A stretch of 64,000 bases of DNA from Sheuella amnicola (lineage in GTDB: Bacteria > Pseudomonadota > Gammaproteobacteria > Burkholderiales > Burkholderiaceae_B), in NCBI RefSeq assembly GCF_010499255.1, contig NZ_JAAGRN010000006.1:124001-188000 (forward strand), given 5' to 3'. The notes under the pieces were generated by a model. It did not search any database. It was not told the origin of the DNA and was given only the letters and a program-made list of their open reading frames with translations. This document shows, one piece after another, positions 8,641-18,390 of this stretch (within the stretch, counting starts at the first letter, position 1; every line of letters begins with the position of its first letter). The position numbers were made by a program, and so were the translations under genes.

Positions 8641-9723
8641 TTATGTTTCCTGATCGAAATCGATCACGACTTTATCGGTTACCGGATAGCTTTGGCAGGT
8701 CAATACAAACCCGCGGGCAACTTCATAATCTTCAAGCGCGAAATTGATATCCATATCAACTTCGCCTTCAGTCACTTTACAACGGCATGTCGAACAAACG
8801 CCACCCTTACATGAATAGGGCAATTCAAGCCCTTGGGCCAAAGCGGCATCAAGCAGGTTTTCGCTATTTTTCTCGACCATCAGCGTACGGCTATGGCCAT
8901 CCTGAATGACTGTCAGTTCGCACTGCCCTTTGCCTGGCGCGGTACGGGCATCATGTCCGGTTCGAACGGCGCGAGGCCCCTTTGGAGCGCCAAACAATTC
9001 GAACTTGATATGGTCTTTCGCAATACCCTTGTCTTCCAAAGCCTTGACCACATCCTCCGTCATGGTCTGGGGCCCGCAAACAAAAGCGTAATCGATATCC
9101 TGCGGATCCATCCAGACGGATAAAAGCTGGTTCACCTTGGAGCCATCGAGACGACCATTGAACAACTCGATGTCCTGGTTTTCGCGACTCATGATGAACA
9201 CGGCCGAAAACCTGTTCATGTAAAGATTTTTCAAGTCTTCGATTTCTTCTCGAAACAGCACTGCGGATGAAGCCCGATTACCGAAAAACAGCGTAAAACT
9301 GCTTTCAGGCTCGGTGCCGAGGGCGGATTTAATCAGGGAAAAAATCGGGGTGATACCACTGCCAACAGCGAAGGCAACATAGTGACGGCGATTGGAAGGC
9401 GCAAAATCGATCGTGAAATTACCGGCAGGCGGCATGACATCAAGCTTTTGCCCGGACTCGAGGGACTGATTGGCCCAGGTGGAAAATGCGCCATCATCCA
9501 ATCGCTTGATGGCCACGCGCAACACACCGTCGCTTGGCGCCGAACAGATGGAATACGAACGTCGCAACTCTTCACCGGCAATCTGTGTGCGCAAGGTTAA
9601 ATACTGACCCGGACGAAAAGAAAATGCCTCTTTAAGATTAGTCGGCACGTCAAAGGTCACCACCACGGCATCGCGAGTATTGCGGGCGACGGAAGAAACA
9701 TTTAAAGAATGAAATTGACTCAT
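8641..9723 (-). CDS. paaE: Phenylacetyl-CoA epoxidase reductase subunit
   Basis: The 360-residue electron-transfer subunit of the PaaABCE monooxygenase. Ferredoxin-NADP reductase domains come first: FRPGQYLTL and RRSYSICSAP bind FAD, and GSGITPIFSLI (about 120) is the NADPH region. A plant-type 2Fe-2S domain follows at the C-terminus, with CKGGVCSTCRC and a later LTCQS giving the four cysteine ligands. It passes electrons from NADPH to the di-iron oxygenase. Length and domain order are those of PaaE. It follows paaD by 28 bases. Confidence 0.95.
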   Translation of the reverse strand: MSQFHSLNVSSVARNTRDAVVVTFDVPTNLKEAFSFRPGQYLTLRTQIAGEELRRSYSICSAPSDGVLRVAIKRLDDGAFSTWANQSLESGQKLDVMPPAGNFTIDFAPSNRRHYVAFAVGSGITPIFSLIKSALGTEPESSFTLFFGNRASSAVLFREEIEDLKNLYMNRFSAVFIMSRENQDIELFNGRLDGSKVNQLLSVWMDPQDIDYAFVCGPQTMTEDVVKALEDKGIAKDHIKFELFGAPKGPRAVRTGHDARTAPGKGQCELTVIQDGHSRTLMVEKNSENLLDAALAQGLELPYSCKGGVCSTCRCKVTEGEVDMDINFALEDYEVARGFVLTCQSYPVTDKVVIDFDQET

Positions 9724-9751
9724 GCATGCACCTTGTCGTTAGCGCTTGAAG

Positions 9752-10255
9752 CTAGTGCGTTTTAAAGTAGTCGAAGGGTTCGCGGCAACTGCTGCATCGG
9801 TAAAGTGCCTTGCAGGAAGTAGAGCCGAAATCACTGATTAATCTGGTTGATGCCGACCCGCAATGGGGGCACGCAACAGCCGGGGCCCGATGGTTGCGGC
9901 TGATACCTGATATGTCGATCGCGGCTTGGGCGGGTGGCGCAATGCCGTAGCCCTTGAGCGCATTGCGACCCCGCTCAGTCATCCAGTCTGTCGTCCACGC
10001 CGGTGCCAATCGAGTATCGACGCGATAGGATTCGATTCCGTGCTGCTCAAGGCATGTCCCGATCGCATTCGTGATTTCGTACATCGCAGGGCATCCCGAA
10101 TAGGTCGGCGTAATCGTCACAACGCATACACCATCTTGCCAGGACACTTCACGAACCACCCCTAGATCAACCACCGACAAAACAGGAATTTCGGGATCGG
10201 CGACTGACTGTAGCCAGTCCATGACGACCTCAGGAGCCACCAGCAGCGAACTCAC
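9752..10255 (-). CDS. paaD: Epoxidase assembly protein PaaD
   Basis: A 167-residue MIP18/DUF59 protein needed for maturation of the phenylacetyl-CoA epoxidase, probably through the iron-sulfur part of PaaE. The N-terminal half shows VADPEIPVLSVVDLGVV and TYSGCPAM, typical of the family. The C-terminal PaaD-specific zinc ribbon is formed by CPHCGS and CSSCRE. Its start overlaps the paaC stop by 4 bases. Confidence 0.94.
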   Translation of the reverse strand: MSSLLVAPEVVMDWLQSVADPEIPVLSVVDLGVVREVSWQDGVCVVTITPTYSGCPAMYEITNAIGTCLEQHGIESYRVDTRLAPAWTTDWMTERGRNALKGYGIAPPAQAAIDISGISRNHRAPAVACPHCGSASTRLISDFGSTSCKALYRCSSCREPFDYFKTH

Positions 10256-11064
10256 CAGGAGGCTCCGGGATAGGCGCGGGGCAGGAATTGCATTTCTGCA
10301 AGCAGATACCCTAGTTGCTCGGTGTGACGGCCGCTACGGCCACCTCTGAAAGCTTGATGCATCGCCCCTTCCAGAGGCGGCAATTTGAGCGTAGCCTCGG
10401 CGAACACTTGCTCGACATGCGATAACCAGGATGTCTGCAATGAAGAAGGCAGCGGCCCCCAGCCCTGTTTGTTCCATTCCTGATCGATCGCATCATCCAC
10501 AAACATTTCGCCCACATAGGGCCAGAACAACTCGATGGCGTCTTGCATGCGCTGATGGCTTTCATCGGTACCATCGCCCAGACGCACCACCATATCGGAT
10601 GATCTTCTCACGTGGTAAGCAACTTCCTTGATGGACTTGGAGGCGATCGCGGCAATATCCGCATCAGTGGATTGCGATAGTCGCTCCAGCAGAAAATAGT
10701 GCCAAACATCGAATAGAAACTGCCTCACCATTGTCTGAGCGTAATCATCATCCGCACGCTCGACCAGAAGCAAATTGCGAAAATGGTGGGAGTCGCGCAG
10801 ATAGGCCAGCGCATCTTCATCGCGCCCCTGCCCTTCGATACGACCGGCCAGGCTGAACCACATGCGCGCCTGTCCAAGCAGGTCAAGCGCGGTATTGGTC
10901 AAAGCCATGTCTTCCTCGATAACGGGACCATGGCCGCACCAAGCCGACAAGCGCTGGGACAAAATCAGAGCGTTGTCGCCTAGTCTCAACAGACCGTCCA
11001 CCAAAGGTGTGGCGGCAGAGGCAAGTTGATTCGCGGTGGGAGGTGTCATTTGTGCAGCAGTCAT
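10252..11064 (-). CDS. paaC: Phenylacetyl-CoA epoxidase structural subunit PaaC
   Basis: A 270-residue ferritin-like helical protein, the inactive structural partner of PaaA in the 1,2-phenylacetyl-CoA epoxidase. Recognisable parts are ALDLLGQARMWFSLAG (about 60) and the YAQTMVRQFLFDVW helix (about 105). It lies 10 bases after paaB and overlaps paaD by 4. Without it the PaaA core does not form an active complex. Confidence 0.94.
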   Translation of the reverse strand: MTAAQMTPPTANQLASAATPLVDGLLRLGDNALILSQRLSAWCGHGPVIEEDMALTNTALDLLGQARMWFSLAGRIEGQGRDEDALAYLRDSHHFRNLLLVERADDDYAQTMVRQFLFDVWHYFLLERLSQSTDADIAAIASKSIKEVAYHVRRSSDMVVRLGDGTDESHQRMQDAIELFWPYVGEMFVDDAIDQEWNKQGWGPLPSSLQTSWLSHVEQVFAEATLKLPPLEGAMHQAFRGGRSGRHTEQLGYLLAEMQFLPRAYPGASW

Positions 11065-11074
11065 CTATCCCACC

Positions 11075-11362
11075 TTACATGTGTTTGACTTCTTCGGGCA
11101 TCGGAAAAAAGGTCGGGTGACGATAGACCTTGCTGTTAGATGGTTCGAATAATGAATCCTTATCCGATGGGCTGCTTGCGGTGATATCCGCCGCGCGCAC
11201 CACCCAGATGCTTAACCCTTCATTGCGGCGCGTGTACACATCACGCGCATGGTTGACCGCCATCTCGGCATCGGACGCATGCAGGCTGCCGACATGCTTG
11301 TGTGCCAGTCCATGCTGGCTGCGGATGAAAACTTCCCAGAGTGGCCAATTTTTGTTCGACAT
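11075..11362 (-). CDS. paaB: Phenylacetyl-CoA epoxidase subunit PaaB
   Basis: A 95-residue protein of the PaaB family, beginning with WPLWEVFIRSQHGLAHKHVG, the family signature. It bridges PaaA-PaaC heterodimers in the epoxidase. It sits 36 bases downstream of paaA and 10 before paaC. Confidence 0.95.
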   Translation of the reverse strand: MSNKNWPLWEVFIRSQHGLAHKHVGSLHASDAEMAVNHARDVYTRRNEGLSIWVVRAADITASSPSDKDSLFEPSNSKVYRHPTFFPMPEEVKHM

Positions 11363-11398
11363 ATTGTTCTCGCATCAAAATGTGTTGAATAAGCGCGC

Positions 11399-12388
11399 TT
11401 ACGCTGCTGCGCGTGCTTCTTTTTTGGCTGCATAGGCGGACAAAGCATCGCGCACCCAAGCTCCTTTTGCGTGAGCGTCGCGACGCGCCTTTAAACGGTC
11501 TCGATTGCAAGGGCCATTGCCCTTCAGAACCTCCTGAAACTCCGACCAGTCGATCTTGCCGAAATCGTAATGACCGCGCTGTGGATTCCATTTGAGATCC
11601 GGATCAGGCAAGGTCAAACCGAGATATTCCGCCTGCGGAACGGTTTGATCGACCATTTTTTGGCGCAAATCATCGTTGGAAAACAATTTGATTTTCCACG
11701 CCATAGACTGGGCACTGTTAACCGATTCGGCATCCGAAGGACCGAACATCATCAACGCCGGCCACCACCAGCGATTAATGGCGTCCTGACACATCTCTTT
11801 CTGTTCAGGCGTGCCATCCTTGCACATGGCCAGCAACAAGTCGTATCCCTGTCGCTGATGAAACGACTCTTCCTTGCAAACGCGAACCATCGCTCGCGCG
11901 TAGGGGCCATAGGAGCAACGGCATAGCGGAATCTGATTGATGATGGCCGAACCGTCGACCAACCAACCAATCATCCCGATATCGGCCCAGTTCAACGTTG
12001 GATAGTTGAAGATGCTTGAATATTTAGCTTTACCAGCCAGCAAATCGTCGACCAGGTCATCACGCGATACCCCAAGCGTTTCGGCCGCGCTATAGAGGTA
12101 CAAGCCATGCCCGCCCTCATCCTGAATTTTGGCCAGCAAGATGGCCTTGCGTTTCAGGGAGGGGGCACGCGTCACCCAGTTGCCTTCGGGCAGCATGCCG
12201 ACGATTTCGGAATGGGCGTGTTGCGAAATCTGACGCACCAGCGTTTTGCGGTAGGCCTCGGGCATCCAGTCTTTGGGTTCGATTTTGATTCCGTCATCGA
12301 TGCGGCGCTGAAAAGCCTGATCGGCACCCGATAGTTGCTCGGCGCTTTTGACCTGGGTCACACCCGTCTCGACCAATTGAGCGTACAT
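11399..12388 (-). CDS. paaA: Phenylacetyl-CoA epoxidase catalytic subunit
   Basis: The 329-residue di-iron subunit of the ring-1,2-epoxidase acting on phenylacetyl-CoA. Carboxylate and His iron-ligand helices are seen at [13 protein letters not shown] (about 105) and [14 protein letters not shown] (about 187). I chose the ATG at 12388 (MYAQLVETG) because GGAG lies 7 bases upstream and the N-terminus matches the family; an upstream start would sit on the promoter. It is the first gene of the operon and faces paaX. Confidence 0.96.
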   Translation of the reverse strand: MYAQLVETGVTQVKSAEQLSGADQAFQRRIDDGIKIEPKDWMPEAYRKTLVRQISQHAHSEIVGMLPEGNWVTRAPSLKRKAILLAKIQDEGGHGLYLYSAAETLGVSRDDLVDDLLAGKAKYSSIFNYPTLNWADIGMIGWLVDGSAIINQIPLCRCSYGPYARAMVRVCKEESFHQRQGYDLLLAMCKDGTPEQKEMCQDAINRWWWPALMMFGPSDAESVNSAQSMAWKIKLFSNDDLRQKMVDQTVPQAEYLGLTLPDPDLKWNPQRGHYDFGKIDWSEFQEVLKGNGPCNRDRLKARRDAHAKGAWVRDALSAYAAKKEARAAA

Positions 12389-12424
12389 GGAATGTCTCCG
12401 AAAAATTGACGAAGTTTTGCGATG

Positions 12425-12470
12425 GATCAAATTGATCATGCATTATTTAATACAAAAAAATGCATGTCAA
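12425..12470 (-). promoter_or_regulatory. paaA promoter with overlapping palindromes, candidate PaaX operator
   Basis: On the minus strand TTGACA (12470-12465) and AATAAT (12447-12442) are 17 bases apart, a near-consensus sigma-70 promoter for paaA. Two ATGCAT palindromes (12438-12443, 12460-12465) flank the core 22 bp apart, two helical turns. The palindrome GATCAA-A-TTGATC (12425-12437) covers the likely start of transcription. PaaX represses paa promoters until phenylacetyl-CoA binds, so these are the obvious operator candidates. The binding assignment is inference. Confidence 0.6.
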
Positions 12471-12551
12471 CACAATTTCTGTATCGTTTTCCATTATATG
12501 TATCATGTGGGTTACGTCGATTACGGCCACTCATCAATTCTTATTGTTTGC

Positions 12552-13517
12552 ATGAAAACAAGTCTTTCGCCCTCTTTCGAATCACATTTGCAATCACTGC
12601 TTACTCTGGACCCTCCCCGCGCTAAATCCTTGTGCGTGACGATTTTGGGCGATGCAATCGGCCCTCATGGCGGCGTTGCCTGGCTGGGTGACCTGATCAC
12701 CCTGCTTGAACCACTGGGCATCAACGAAAGGCTGTTGCGCACAAGCGTTTTCAGGCTGGTAGCACAGGGATGGCTTAAATCCGAGCGACTAGGTCGTCGA
12801 TCAAGATACGAATTGGCCGAGCAAGGCCTCAAGCTCACGGCTCGGGCTTCTAAACGCATTTATGTCGGACCGCCGACTCAGTGGGACGGATCGTGGACAG
12901 TCGTAATCCTGCCTAAAATCGGCAACCATGGGTTGGCCGAGCGCAACGCGCTGCGCGATCAACTCGTCTGGGAAGGGTTCGGCGTCCTCGCACAAGGCGT
13001 ATTCGCCCATCCTCACGCCAATCCACAAATTGCGCACGATATTCTCGGCAAGCTCGGCATTGCGGATTTAGCTTTGGTTTTGCACGCAACCGACAATGCG
13101 ATTGCCGGCGGCCTACCGATTGCAAGCCTGGCGGATCAATGCTGGAACCTGAACGAACTATCCGCCCAATACGAATTGTTTTTTAACCGCTTCGCCCCAT
13201 TCGAATCTTTTGTTCAAAAAGGTATCGAACCTAAGCAGGCTTTTGCGCTCAGGGCGTTGATGGTGCATGCATGGCGGCGGGTCGTTCTTCACGACCCCCA
13301 ACTGCCTAGCGCCATGTTGCCGGCAAACTGGCCGGGACAAAGCTCGCGTGCGCTTTGCGAACGCTTGTATTGGCAGATTTTCGATCTCAGCGAAGCTTAC
13401 ATGAAAGAGCAACTGGAGCCGGATCCCGCTGCAATCCATACGCTCGACCCATCCGTGTTCGAACGCTTTGGCGGCGCGCCTGACAAAATCGCCAAACAAG
13501 CTGTGATCAAACCTTGA
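12552..13517 (+). CDS. paaX: Phenylacetic acid operon repressor PaaX
   Basis: A 321-residue transcription factor of the PaaX family, which represses paa genes and is relieved by phenylacetyl-CoA. The N-terminal winged helix (about 12-90) holds [15 protein letters not shown] and [14 protein letters not shown]; the PaaX-type middle and C-terminal domains (WDGSWTVV onward) follow. The ATG at 12552 begins MKTSLSPSF and leaves a 163-base spacer to paaA with the operator region. The 3' end overlaps the convergent orn by 11 bases. Confidence 0.93.
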   Translation: MKTSLSPSFESHLQSLLTLDPPRAKSLCVTILGDAIGPHGGVAWLGDLITLLEPLGINERLLRTSVFRLVAQGWLKSERLGRRSRYELAEQGLKLTARASKRIYVGPPTQWDGSWTVVILPKIGNHGLAERNALRDQLVWEGFGVLAQGVFAHPHANPQIAHDILGKLGIADLALVLHATDNAIAGGLPIASLADQCWNLNELSAQYELFFNRFAPFESFVQKGIEPKQAFALRALMVHAWRRVVLHDPQLPSAMLPANWPGQSSRALCERLYWQIFDLSEAYMKEQLEPDPAAIHTLDPSVFERFGGAPDKIAKQAVIKP

Positions 13518-14115
13518 TGAAATGCTCGCGGTAGTACTTGAGCTCTTCTATAGACTCCATGATATCGGCCAGCGCTTCATGTTTGCTGTGCTTTTCGAAC
13601 CCCTTGAGCAAAGCAGGATTCCAGCGCCGGGCAAGCTCCTTGATCGTACTGACGTCAATCGTGCGATAGTGAAAAAACTGTTCAAGTCTTGGCATGTACT
13701 TGAACATGAACCGGCGATCCTGACTGACGGTGTTTCCGCACAGAGGTGATTTACCTGCGGGAACGTACTTAAGCATAAAAGCAATCAGCTCGTCCTGTGC
13801 CTGTTCCTCTGTCGTCGTTGAAGCCCTGACTTTATCGATCAGACCACTTTTGCCGTGGGTGCCGCGATTCCAGCTATCCATCGCGTCCAGAATCGCATCG
13901 GGTTGATGGATCACCAGGACCGGGCCTTCGGCCACAACGGTCAAATCGGGCTCAGTGATGACAATCGCCACTTCGATGATGCGTTCCTTTTCCGGATCAA
14001 GCCCGGTCATCTCCATGTCAAGCCAGACCAGGCGAAACTCATTGGTGGTGGTCGGAACCGATGCCGAGCCAGGGCTTGAGTCATTTAAAGAAGCGTCGGC
14101 GCTAGTGTTAGCCAT
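13507..14115 (-). CDS. orn: Oligoribonuclease
   Basis: A DEDDh 3'-5' exoribonuclease that degrades 2-5-mer RNAs and pGpG, essential in many proteobacteria. The exonuclease motifs are [14 protein letters not shown] (DxE), [11 protein letters not shown] and [10 protein letters not shown]. With the start [10 protein letters not shown] the protein is 202 residues, slightly longer than the roughly 180 of E. coli because of a low-complexity N-terminal tail of about 25 residues. An ATG three codons upstream (MDYMANTS) is equally possible. It converges on paaX with an 11-base overlap and is divergent from the M48 peptidase. Confidence 0.94.
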   Translation of the reverse strand: MANTSADASLNDSSPGSASVPTTTNEFRLVWLDMEMTGLDPEKERIIEVAIVITEPDLTVVAEGPVLVIHQPDAILDAMDSWNRGTHGKSGLIDKVRASTTTEEQAQDELIAFMLKYVPAGKSPLCGNTVSQDRRFMFKYMPRLEQFFHYRTIDVSTIKELARRWNPALLKGFEKHSKHEALADIMESIEELKYYREHFIKV

Positions 14116-14176
14116 ATAATCCATCCAGTTAAAACACGATTTTCTCATATGCGGCTGACAAGCCGACACAGGGTCT

Positions 14177-15424
14177 ATGCTCACCATTCTTTTTGTCGTC
14201 TTTTTGTTGTCCTCACTCATGGTTCGCCTCTGGCTGGCTTATCGTCAGACCAATCATGTTTTTTGGAACCGAACCCAGGTGCCCGTGGAGTTCGAGGAAA
14301 AAATCGGATTGGCCAGTCATCAGCGCGCAGCCAACTACACCATCGCAAAAGTCAGGCTGGCAGTATTCGAAACCATTTTCGATGCGGCCGTTCTTGCGGG
14401 CCTGACATTGATGGGGGGGCTGCAACTGTTAGACACCTGGGTCGGCAGCTTGACCTCCAACGACTTGTTGCGCCAAATGCTGCTAATCGTATCCGTAGTG
14501 CTGGTGCTAGGCATTCTTGGCATGCCTTTTTCGATTTACAGACAATTCGTGCTGGAAGCTAAATTCGGCTTCAACCGGATGACACCCGGGCTATTTGTCA
14601 TGGATACGATCAAAGGCCTGATTCTGGGCGCTCTGCTCGGGTTACCTCTGATGGCCGCCGTTCTCTGGCTGATGGCCGAAGCGGGTGCCTATTGGTGGCT
14701 GTGGGCCTGGGGATTGCTGTCGCTTTTTTCCCTTCTGATTCAATACATCTACCCCACATGGATTTCACCACTATTCAACAAATTCAAGCCGCTTGAAGAT
14801 GAAGATTTAGCCCAAAGCATTCAGGCTCTTGCCAATCGCTGCGACTTCACTTTGTCGGGCCTGCTCGTGATGGATGGATCGAAGCGCTCTGCTCACGGCA
14901 ATGCCTACTTTACAGGGTTCGGACGCAATCGCCGCATTGTCTTTTTCGATACTTTGCTTTCGCGACTGACCAAAGACGAAATCATCGCCGTGCTCGCGCA
15001 TGAGCTCGGTCATTTCAAACACCACCACGTCACCAAGCGGTTGATCATGAGTTTCACCGGTTCGCTGATCTTTTTCGCGATTCTGGGCTGGCTGGCTCAA
15101 CAGGTCTGGTTTTACACTGATCTGGGCGTCGAACCCAGACTGGGTTCGCGCAACGATGCGATGGCATTATTGCTGTTTTTCATGGTGATGCCTGTATTTA
15201 CCTTTGCGCTCACGCCGTTCTTCAGCTGGATGTCGCGTAAAGACGAATTCGAAGCAGACAGGTTTGCAGCTAAACAAAGTTCGGCAGATGATCTGGTTTC
15301 CGCGTTGGTCAAGCTTTATAACGACAACGCATCCACACTCACTCCCGATCCTGTTCATTCCGCGTTTTACGATAGCCATCCGCCCGCATCGATTCGTATC
15401 CGTCACTTAAAGCGGGCAGTATGA
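14177..15424 (+). CDS. M48 family CAAX-type membrane metallopeptidase
   Basis: A 415-residue Ste24-like protease. The N-terminal half has several membrane segments and the family's CAAX-peptidase N-domain. The zinc site is [13 protein letters not shown] near residue 280, with the third ligand region [10 protein letters not shown] near 357. Such enzymes sit in the inner membrane and are linked to membrane-protein quality control; the bacterial substrate is not known. The stop overlaps the rsgA start (ATGA), so both are cotranslated. This pairing with orn and rsgA is also known from other Burkholderiales. Confidence 0.9.
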   Translation: MLTILFVVFLLSSLMVRLWLAYRQTNHVFWNRTQVPVEFEEKIGLASHQRAANYTIAKVRLAVFETIFDAAVLAGLTLMGGLQLLDTWVGSLTSNDLLRQMLLIVSVVLVLGILGMPFSIYRQFVLEAKFGFNRMTPGLFVMDTIKGLILGALLGLPLMAAVLWLMAEAGAYWWLWAWGLLSLFSLLIQYIYPTWISPLFNKFKPLEDEDLAQSIQALANRCDFTLSGLLVMDGSKRSAHGNAYFTGFGRNRRIVFFDTLLSRLTKDEIIAVLAHELGHFKHHHVTKRLIMSFTGSLIFFAILGWLAQQVWFYTDLGVEPRLGSRNDAMALLLFFMVMPVFTFALTPFFSWMSRKDEFEADRFAAKQSSADDLVSALVKLYNDNASTLTPDPVHSAFYDSHPPASIRIRHLKRAV

Positions 15425-16323
15425 GCCAACTCGCCCAGGGACGCGTCATTGCGGCACATGGACGACATTACACGGTCGAGTTGCCTACGGGAGAGCTGAT
15501 CAAATGCTTTCCGCGCGGCAAAAAAAACGATGCCGCCGTAGGCGATCGTGTCGAGATCTCACGGCAAGGACAGGATGAAGGCGCGCTTGAAAAAATCCTG
15601 CCGCGTAAAAACCTGCTCTACAGATCGGACGAGAACCGAAGCAAGCAATTTGCGGCTAACGTAGATCAATTGTTATTTGTCGTGGCAGTGGAGCCTGCGT
15701 TTTCTGAGGATTTATTGGGACGGGCACTGACCGGTGCTTGGTCGGCCGACATTACACCGATCATCCTTTTGAACAAAGTCGATATTGCTTCGGGGTTGGA
15801 AGCGGCTCGCGAAAAGCTAGCCCCTTTTCGCAATCTGGGCGTGCGCATCATCGATATTTGCGCCCACGATAAAAAGCAGGTGCAAGAGCGCATCCTGCCG
15901 TTATTGAAAGATAAAACGTCCCTGCTGCTCGGACAAAGCGCGATGGGCAAGTCTACCCTGCTCAATACGCTGGTGCCGCTGGCATTAGCTGCAACACAAG
16001 AACACTCCGTTGCATTGGGTGCCGGCAAACACACCACAACCAGTACACGGCTTTATCATTTACCGAATGAAGGTGGCGACCTGATCGACTCGCCCGGATT
16101 TCAGGCTTTCGGTCTGCTGCATCTGACGCGTGAAGAAATAGAGCGCGGATTTCCCGAGTTTCGGGATCACGTTGCGAAATGTCGTTTTTACAACTGCACC
16201 CACCAGCATGAACCAAGCTGCGGAATACTCGCCGCGCTTGAGCGCCATGAAATCGACGCAGCCAGGCATGCTTTATATGTCAGGCTAATCCAGGCAAAAG
16301 CTGCGCACGATTCCTACAGCTGA
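15421..16323 (+). CDS. rsgA: Ribosome small subunit GTPase RsgA
   Basis: A 300-residue circularly permuted GTPase that helps late maturation of the 30S subunit. An OB fold (about 1-70) comes first, then the permuted G motifs: NKVD (G4, about 119), GQSAMGKST (G1, about 178) and DSPG (G3, about 224). A zinc site CRFYNCTHQHEPSC follows (about 250-265). The P-loop has SAMGKST where the usual form is SGVGKSS. Coupled to the preceding peptidase gene. The 3' end overlaps the convergent NUDIX gene by 10 bases. Confidence 0.95.
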   Translation: MSQLAQGRVIAAHGRHYTVELPTGELIKCFPRGKKNDAAVGDRVEISRQGQDEGALEKILPRKNLLYRSDENRSKQFAANVDQLLFVVAVEPAFSEDLLGRALTGAWSADITPIILLNKVDIASGLEAAREKLAPFRNLGVRIIDICAHDKKQVQERILPLLKDKTSLLLGQSAMGKSTLLNTLVPLALAATQEHSVALGAGKHTTTSTRLYHLPNEGGDLIDSPGFQAFGLLHLTREEIERGFPEFRDHVAKCRFYNCTHQHEPSCGILAALERHEIDAARHALYVRLIQAKAAHDSYS

Positions 16324-17045
16324 GCCGACTCCGACAGCACCTGACTCAAGCCTAACAGCATGGCTGCCGTCGCCCCCCATATGAAGTACTGATTCCAGGG
16401 CGCGGAGTAATATTGTCTGGTCGAGCCATCCGCAAGCGTTGCCCGATGCAGGCGATAGTGCACGGGGTTTGTCAGAAAGCTCAGCGGCACTTCGAAGACT
16501 TCGGCAACTTCAAAGGAGTCCGGATTCAATTCAAAATCCGGCTTGACCAGTGCCGTAATCGGATTGATTGCAAAACCCGTGGCGGTAAGGTAGCGCGGCA
16601 ATGTGCCCAGCACTTCGATGTATTGATGCATCAATCCCGTTTCTTCTTCTGTTTCGCGAATTGCGGCAGCGACGGCATCAGCGTCGGAGGCTTCGATCCG
16701 TCCACCGGGAAAACTGATCTGCCCTGCATGGTCATTCAAGTGAGCAGTGCGTTGGGTCAATAACACCGTCACACCTTGAGGCCGCATGACAAAGGGAACC
16801 AGCACGGCAGCCTCGACAGGCGTGCCCTCGCGGCCGGGATATCGCCTAACCGACTCGTCCGGAATATCAACTCTGCCTTTGATGTCGGAAGTCAGAACCT
16901 GCCGCAACCAGGCCGGCTGAAGAATCGACTCAGGCACAGCCTCAAACGCATGCGTTGTACTGATGATCGGTTGGATAAAAGGATCGAATGCCGCTTTAAC
17001 GGGGGGGCGTCGGGTACGTGTTTCAGGAGGAGAACTGGCGGACAT
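16314..17045 (-). CDS. NUDIX hydrolase, CoA pyrophosphatase type
   Basis: A NUDIX protein with box GGRIEASDADAVAAAIRETE plus the downstream EETGL, preceded by LLTQRTAHLNDHAGQISFPG, the signature of the CoA/acetyl-CoA pyrophosphatase (NudL/YeaB) group. It is expected to split CoA into 4'-phosphopantetheine and 3',5'-ADP. The start is unclear: the ATG at 17045 gives 243 residues but the strong AGGAGG at 17075-17070 is 24 bases away, in front of an AUG-UAA instead. A GTG at 17096 would give 260 residues. It converges on rsgA. Confidence 0.85.
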   Translation of the reverse strand: MSASSPPETRTRRPPVKAAFDPFIQPIISTTHAFEAVPESILQPAWLRQVLTSDIKGRVDIPDESVRRYPGREGTPVEAAVLVPFVMRPQGVTVLLTQRTAHLNDHAGQISFPGGRIEASDADAVAAAIRETEEETGLMHQYIEVLGTLPRYLTATGFAINPITALVKPDFELNPDSFEVAEVFEVPLSFLTNPVHYRLHRATLADGSTRQYYSAPWNQYFIWGATAAMLLGLSQVLSESAQL

Positions 17046-17056
17046 ATGGTAATGAT

Positions 17057-17075
17057 TTACATCAGACAGCCTCCT
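17057..17075 (-). promoter_or_regulatory. Shine-Dalgarno followed by an AUG-UAA start-stop element
   Basis: On the minus strand a perfect AGGAGG (17075-17070) is followed after 7 bases by ATG (17062) and immediately TAA. The NUDIX ATG at 17045 lies 14 bases downstream of the TAA. A minimal start-stop ORF at an ideal ribosome site could hold or hand over ribosomes. The arrangement is seen directly; its role is inference. Confidence 0.35.
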
Positions 17076-17149
17076 TTTTAACCGAAACTTCGCCACATTG
17101 TGGAATAATCATCATCAATTTAAGATCACTAAATACAACTAAAGACAAA

Positions 17150-18373
17150 ATGACCTCCATACTGATTCAAGGTGGAAACGTCCTGGACGTTGATTCGCTT
17201 ACCTTTACTGCAGCTGACGTTCTGATCGAAAATGGACTGATCTCCCGAGTGGGCCCGAACCTGTCGGCTCCCGCAGGTGCCGAAACAATCCAGGCCAAAG
17301 GGCTAACCGTGATGCCCGGGATGATCGACTGCCACACTCATGTGGTTGCCTCCCAACTCAACCTGGGACAAAACGCGATCTTGCCCAATGCTTTGGCCAC
17401 GCTTCGCGCAGTCCCTATTCTGTCGGGCATTCTGATGCGCGGATTCACGACGGTTCGCGATGCCGGTGGCGCGGACTTCAGTCTGGCCGAAGCGATTCGT
17501 ACCGATGTGATCGATGGTCCGCGCATCTTTCCTGCCGGACATGCCTTATCCCAAACAGGTGGCCATGGAGACTTTCGCCAGCGTAACGACCTGATCGAAC
17601 CTTGTGCTTGCTCCCTGAAAGTCGGCAATATCGGCCGGGTGGTCGATGGCGAAGATGATGTGCGCCTGGCAATTCGCGAAGAAATCATGAAGGGCGCCAC
17701 GCAGATCAAAATCATGGCTTCGGGTGGCGTAGCATCGCCTAACGACCCTATTCATTTTCTCGGTTTTTCCGAAAAGGAAATCCGTGCAGCTGTCGAAGAA
17801 GCCGGCAACGCAGGCACCTACGTCATGGCGCATGCCTATACGCCACGCGCAATCAGCCGTGCGGTCCAATGTGGTGTTCGCACTATCGAGCATGGCAACT
17901 TGGTGGATGCGACAACCGCTCAGATCATGAAAGAACACAATGCTTTCATGGTACCGACCCTGATCACCTACGAAGCGCTTGCCAATGAGGGTGCGGGCCT
18001 CGGATTTCCGGCCGAGTCTGTCGCCAAAATCGAAGCTGTTCGCGGAGATGGTAAAAAAGCCCTCGAGATTCTGGCCAAGGCTGGAGTCAAAATGGGCCTG
18101 GGCACAGATCTACTGGGCGCGCTGCATCGCCATCAATCCGAAGAACTCAAGCTGCGTGCCGATATCCTGGGTAACGGGATGACACTGCAGCAAGCCACCC
18201 TTGTCGGCGCAGAAATCATTGGCATGACCGACAAGCTCGGCATCATCAAGGCTGGCGCGATCGCCGACGTTTTATTGGTCGATGGCAATCCTTTAACCGA
18301 CATCTCGTGCCTGCTCGGACAAGGTGAACACATTCGCACCATCATCAAAGATGGCAAAACCTATAAAAACTAA
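17150..18373 (+). CDS. Metal-dependent amidohydrolase (imidazolonepropionase/Xaa-Pro dipeptidase-like)
   Basis: A 407-residue amidohydrolase-superfamily enzyme. Metal and catalytic motifs appear in the canonical order: MIDCHTHV (HxH, about 60), a Lys candidate in TQIKIMASGG (about 186), AHAYT (about 224), RTIEHGN (about 245) and GTDLLG (about 322). The C-terminal beta-sandwich (ADVLLVDGNPL) closes the fold. Related proteins cleave N-acyl amino acids or small peptides. It starts the transport operon 17 bases before the binding-protein gene, so its substrate is probably what the ABC system imports. Lacks a signal peptide, so cytoplasmic. Confidence 0.82.
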   Translation: MTSILIQGGNVLDVDSLTFTAADVLIENGLISRVGPNLSAPAGAETIQAKGLTVMPGMIDCHTHVVASQLNLGQNAILPNALATLRAVPILSGILMRGFTTVRDAGGADFSLAEAIRTDVIDGPRIFPAGHALSQTGGHGDFRQRNDLIEPCACSLKVGNIGRVVDGEDDVRLAIREEIMKGATQIKIMASGGVASPNDPIHFLGFSEKEIRAAVEEAGNAGTYVMAHAYTPRAISRAVQCGVRTIEHGNLVDATTAQIMKEHNAFMVPTLITYEALANEGAGLGFPAESVAKIEAVRGDGKKALEILAKAGVKMGLGTDLLGALHRHQSEELKLRADILGNGMTLQQATLVGAEIIGMTDKLGIIKAGAIADVLLVDGNPLTDISCLLGQGEHIRTIIKDGKTYKN

Positions 18374-18390
18374 CCCTGGAGAACCATGCA

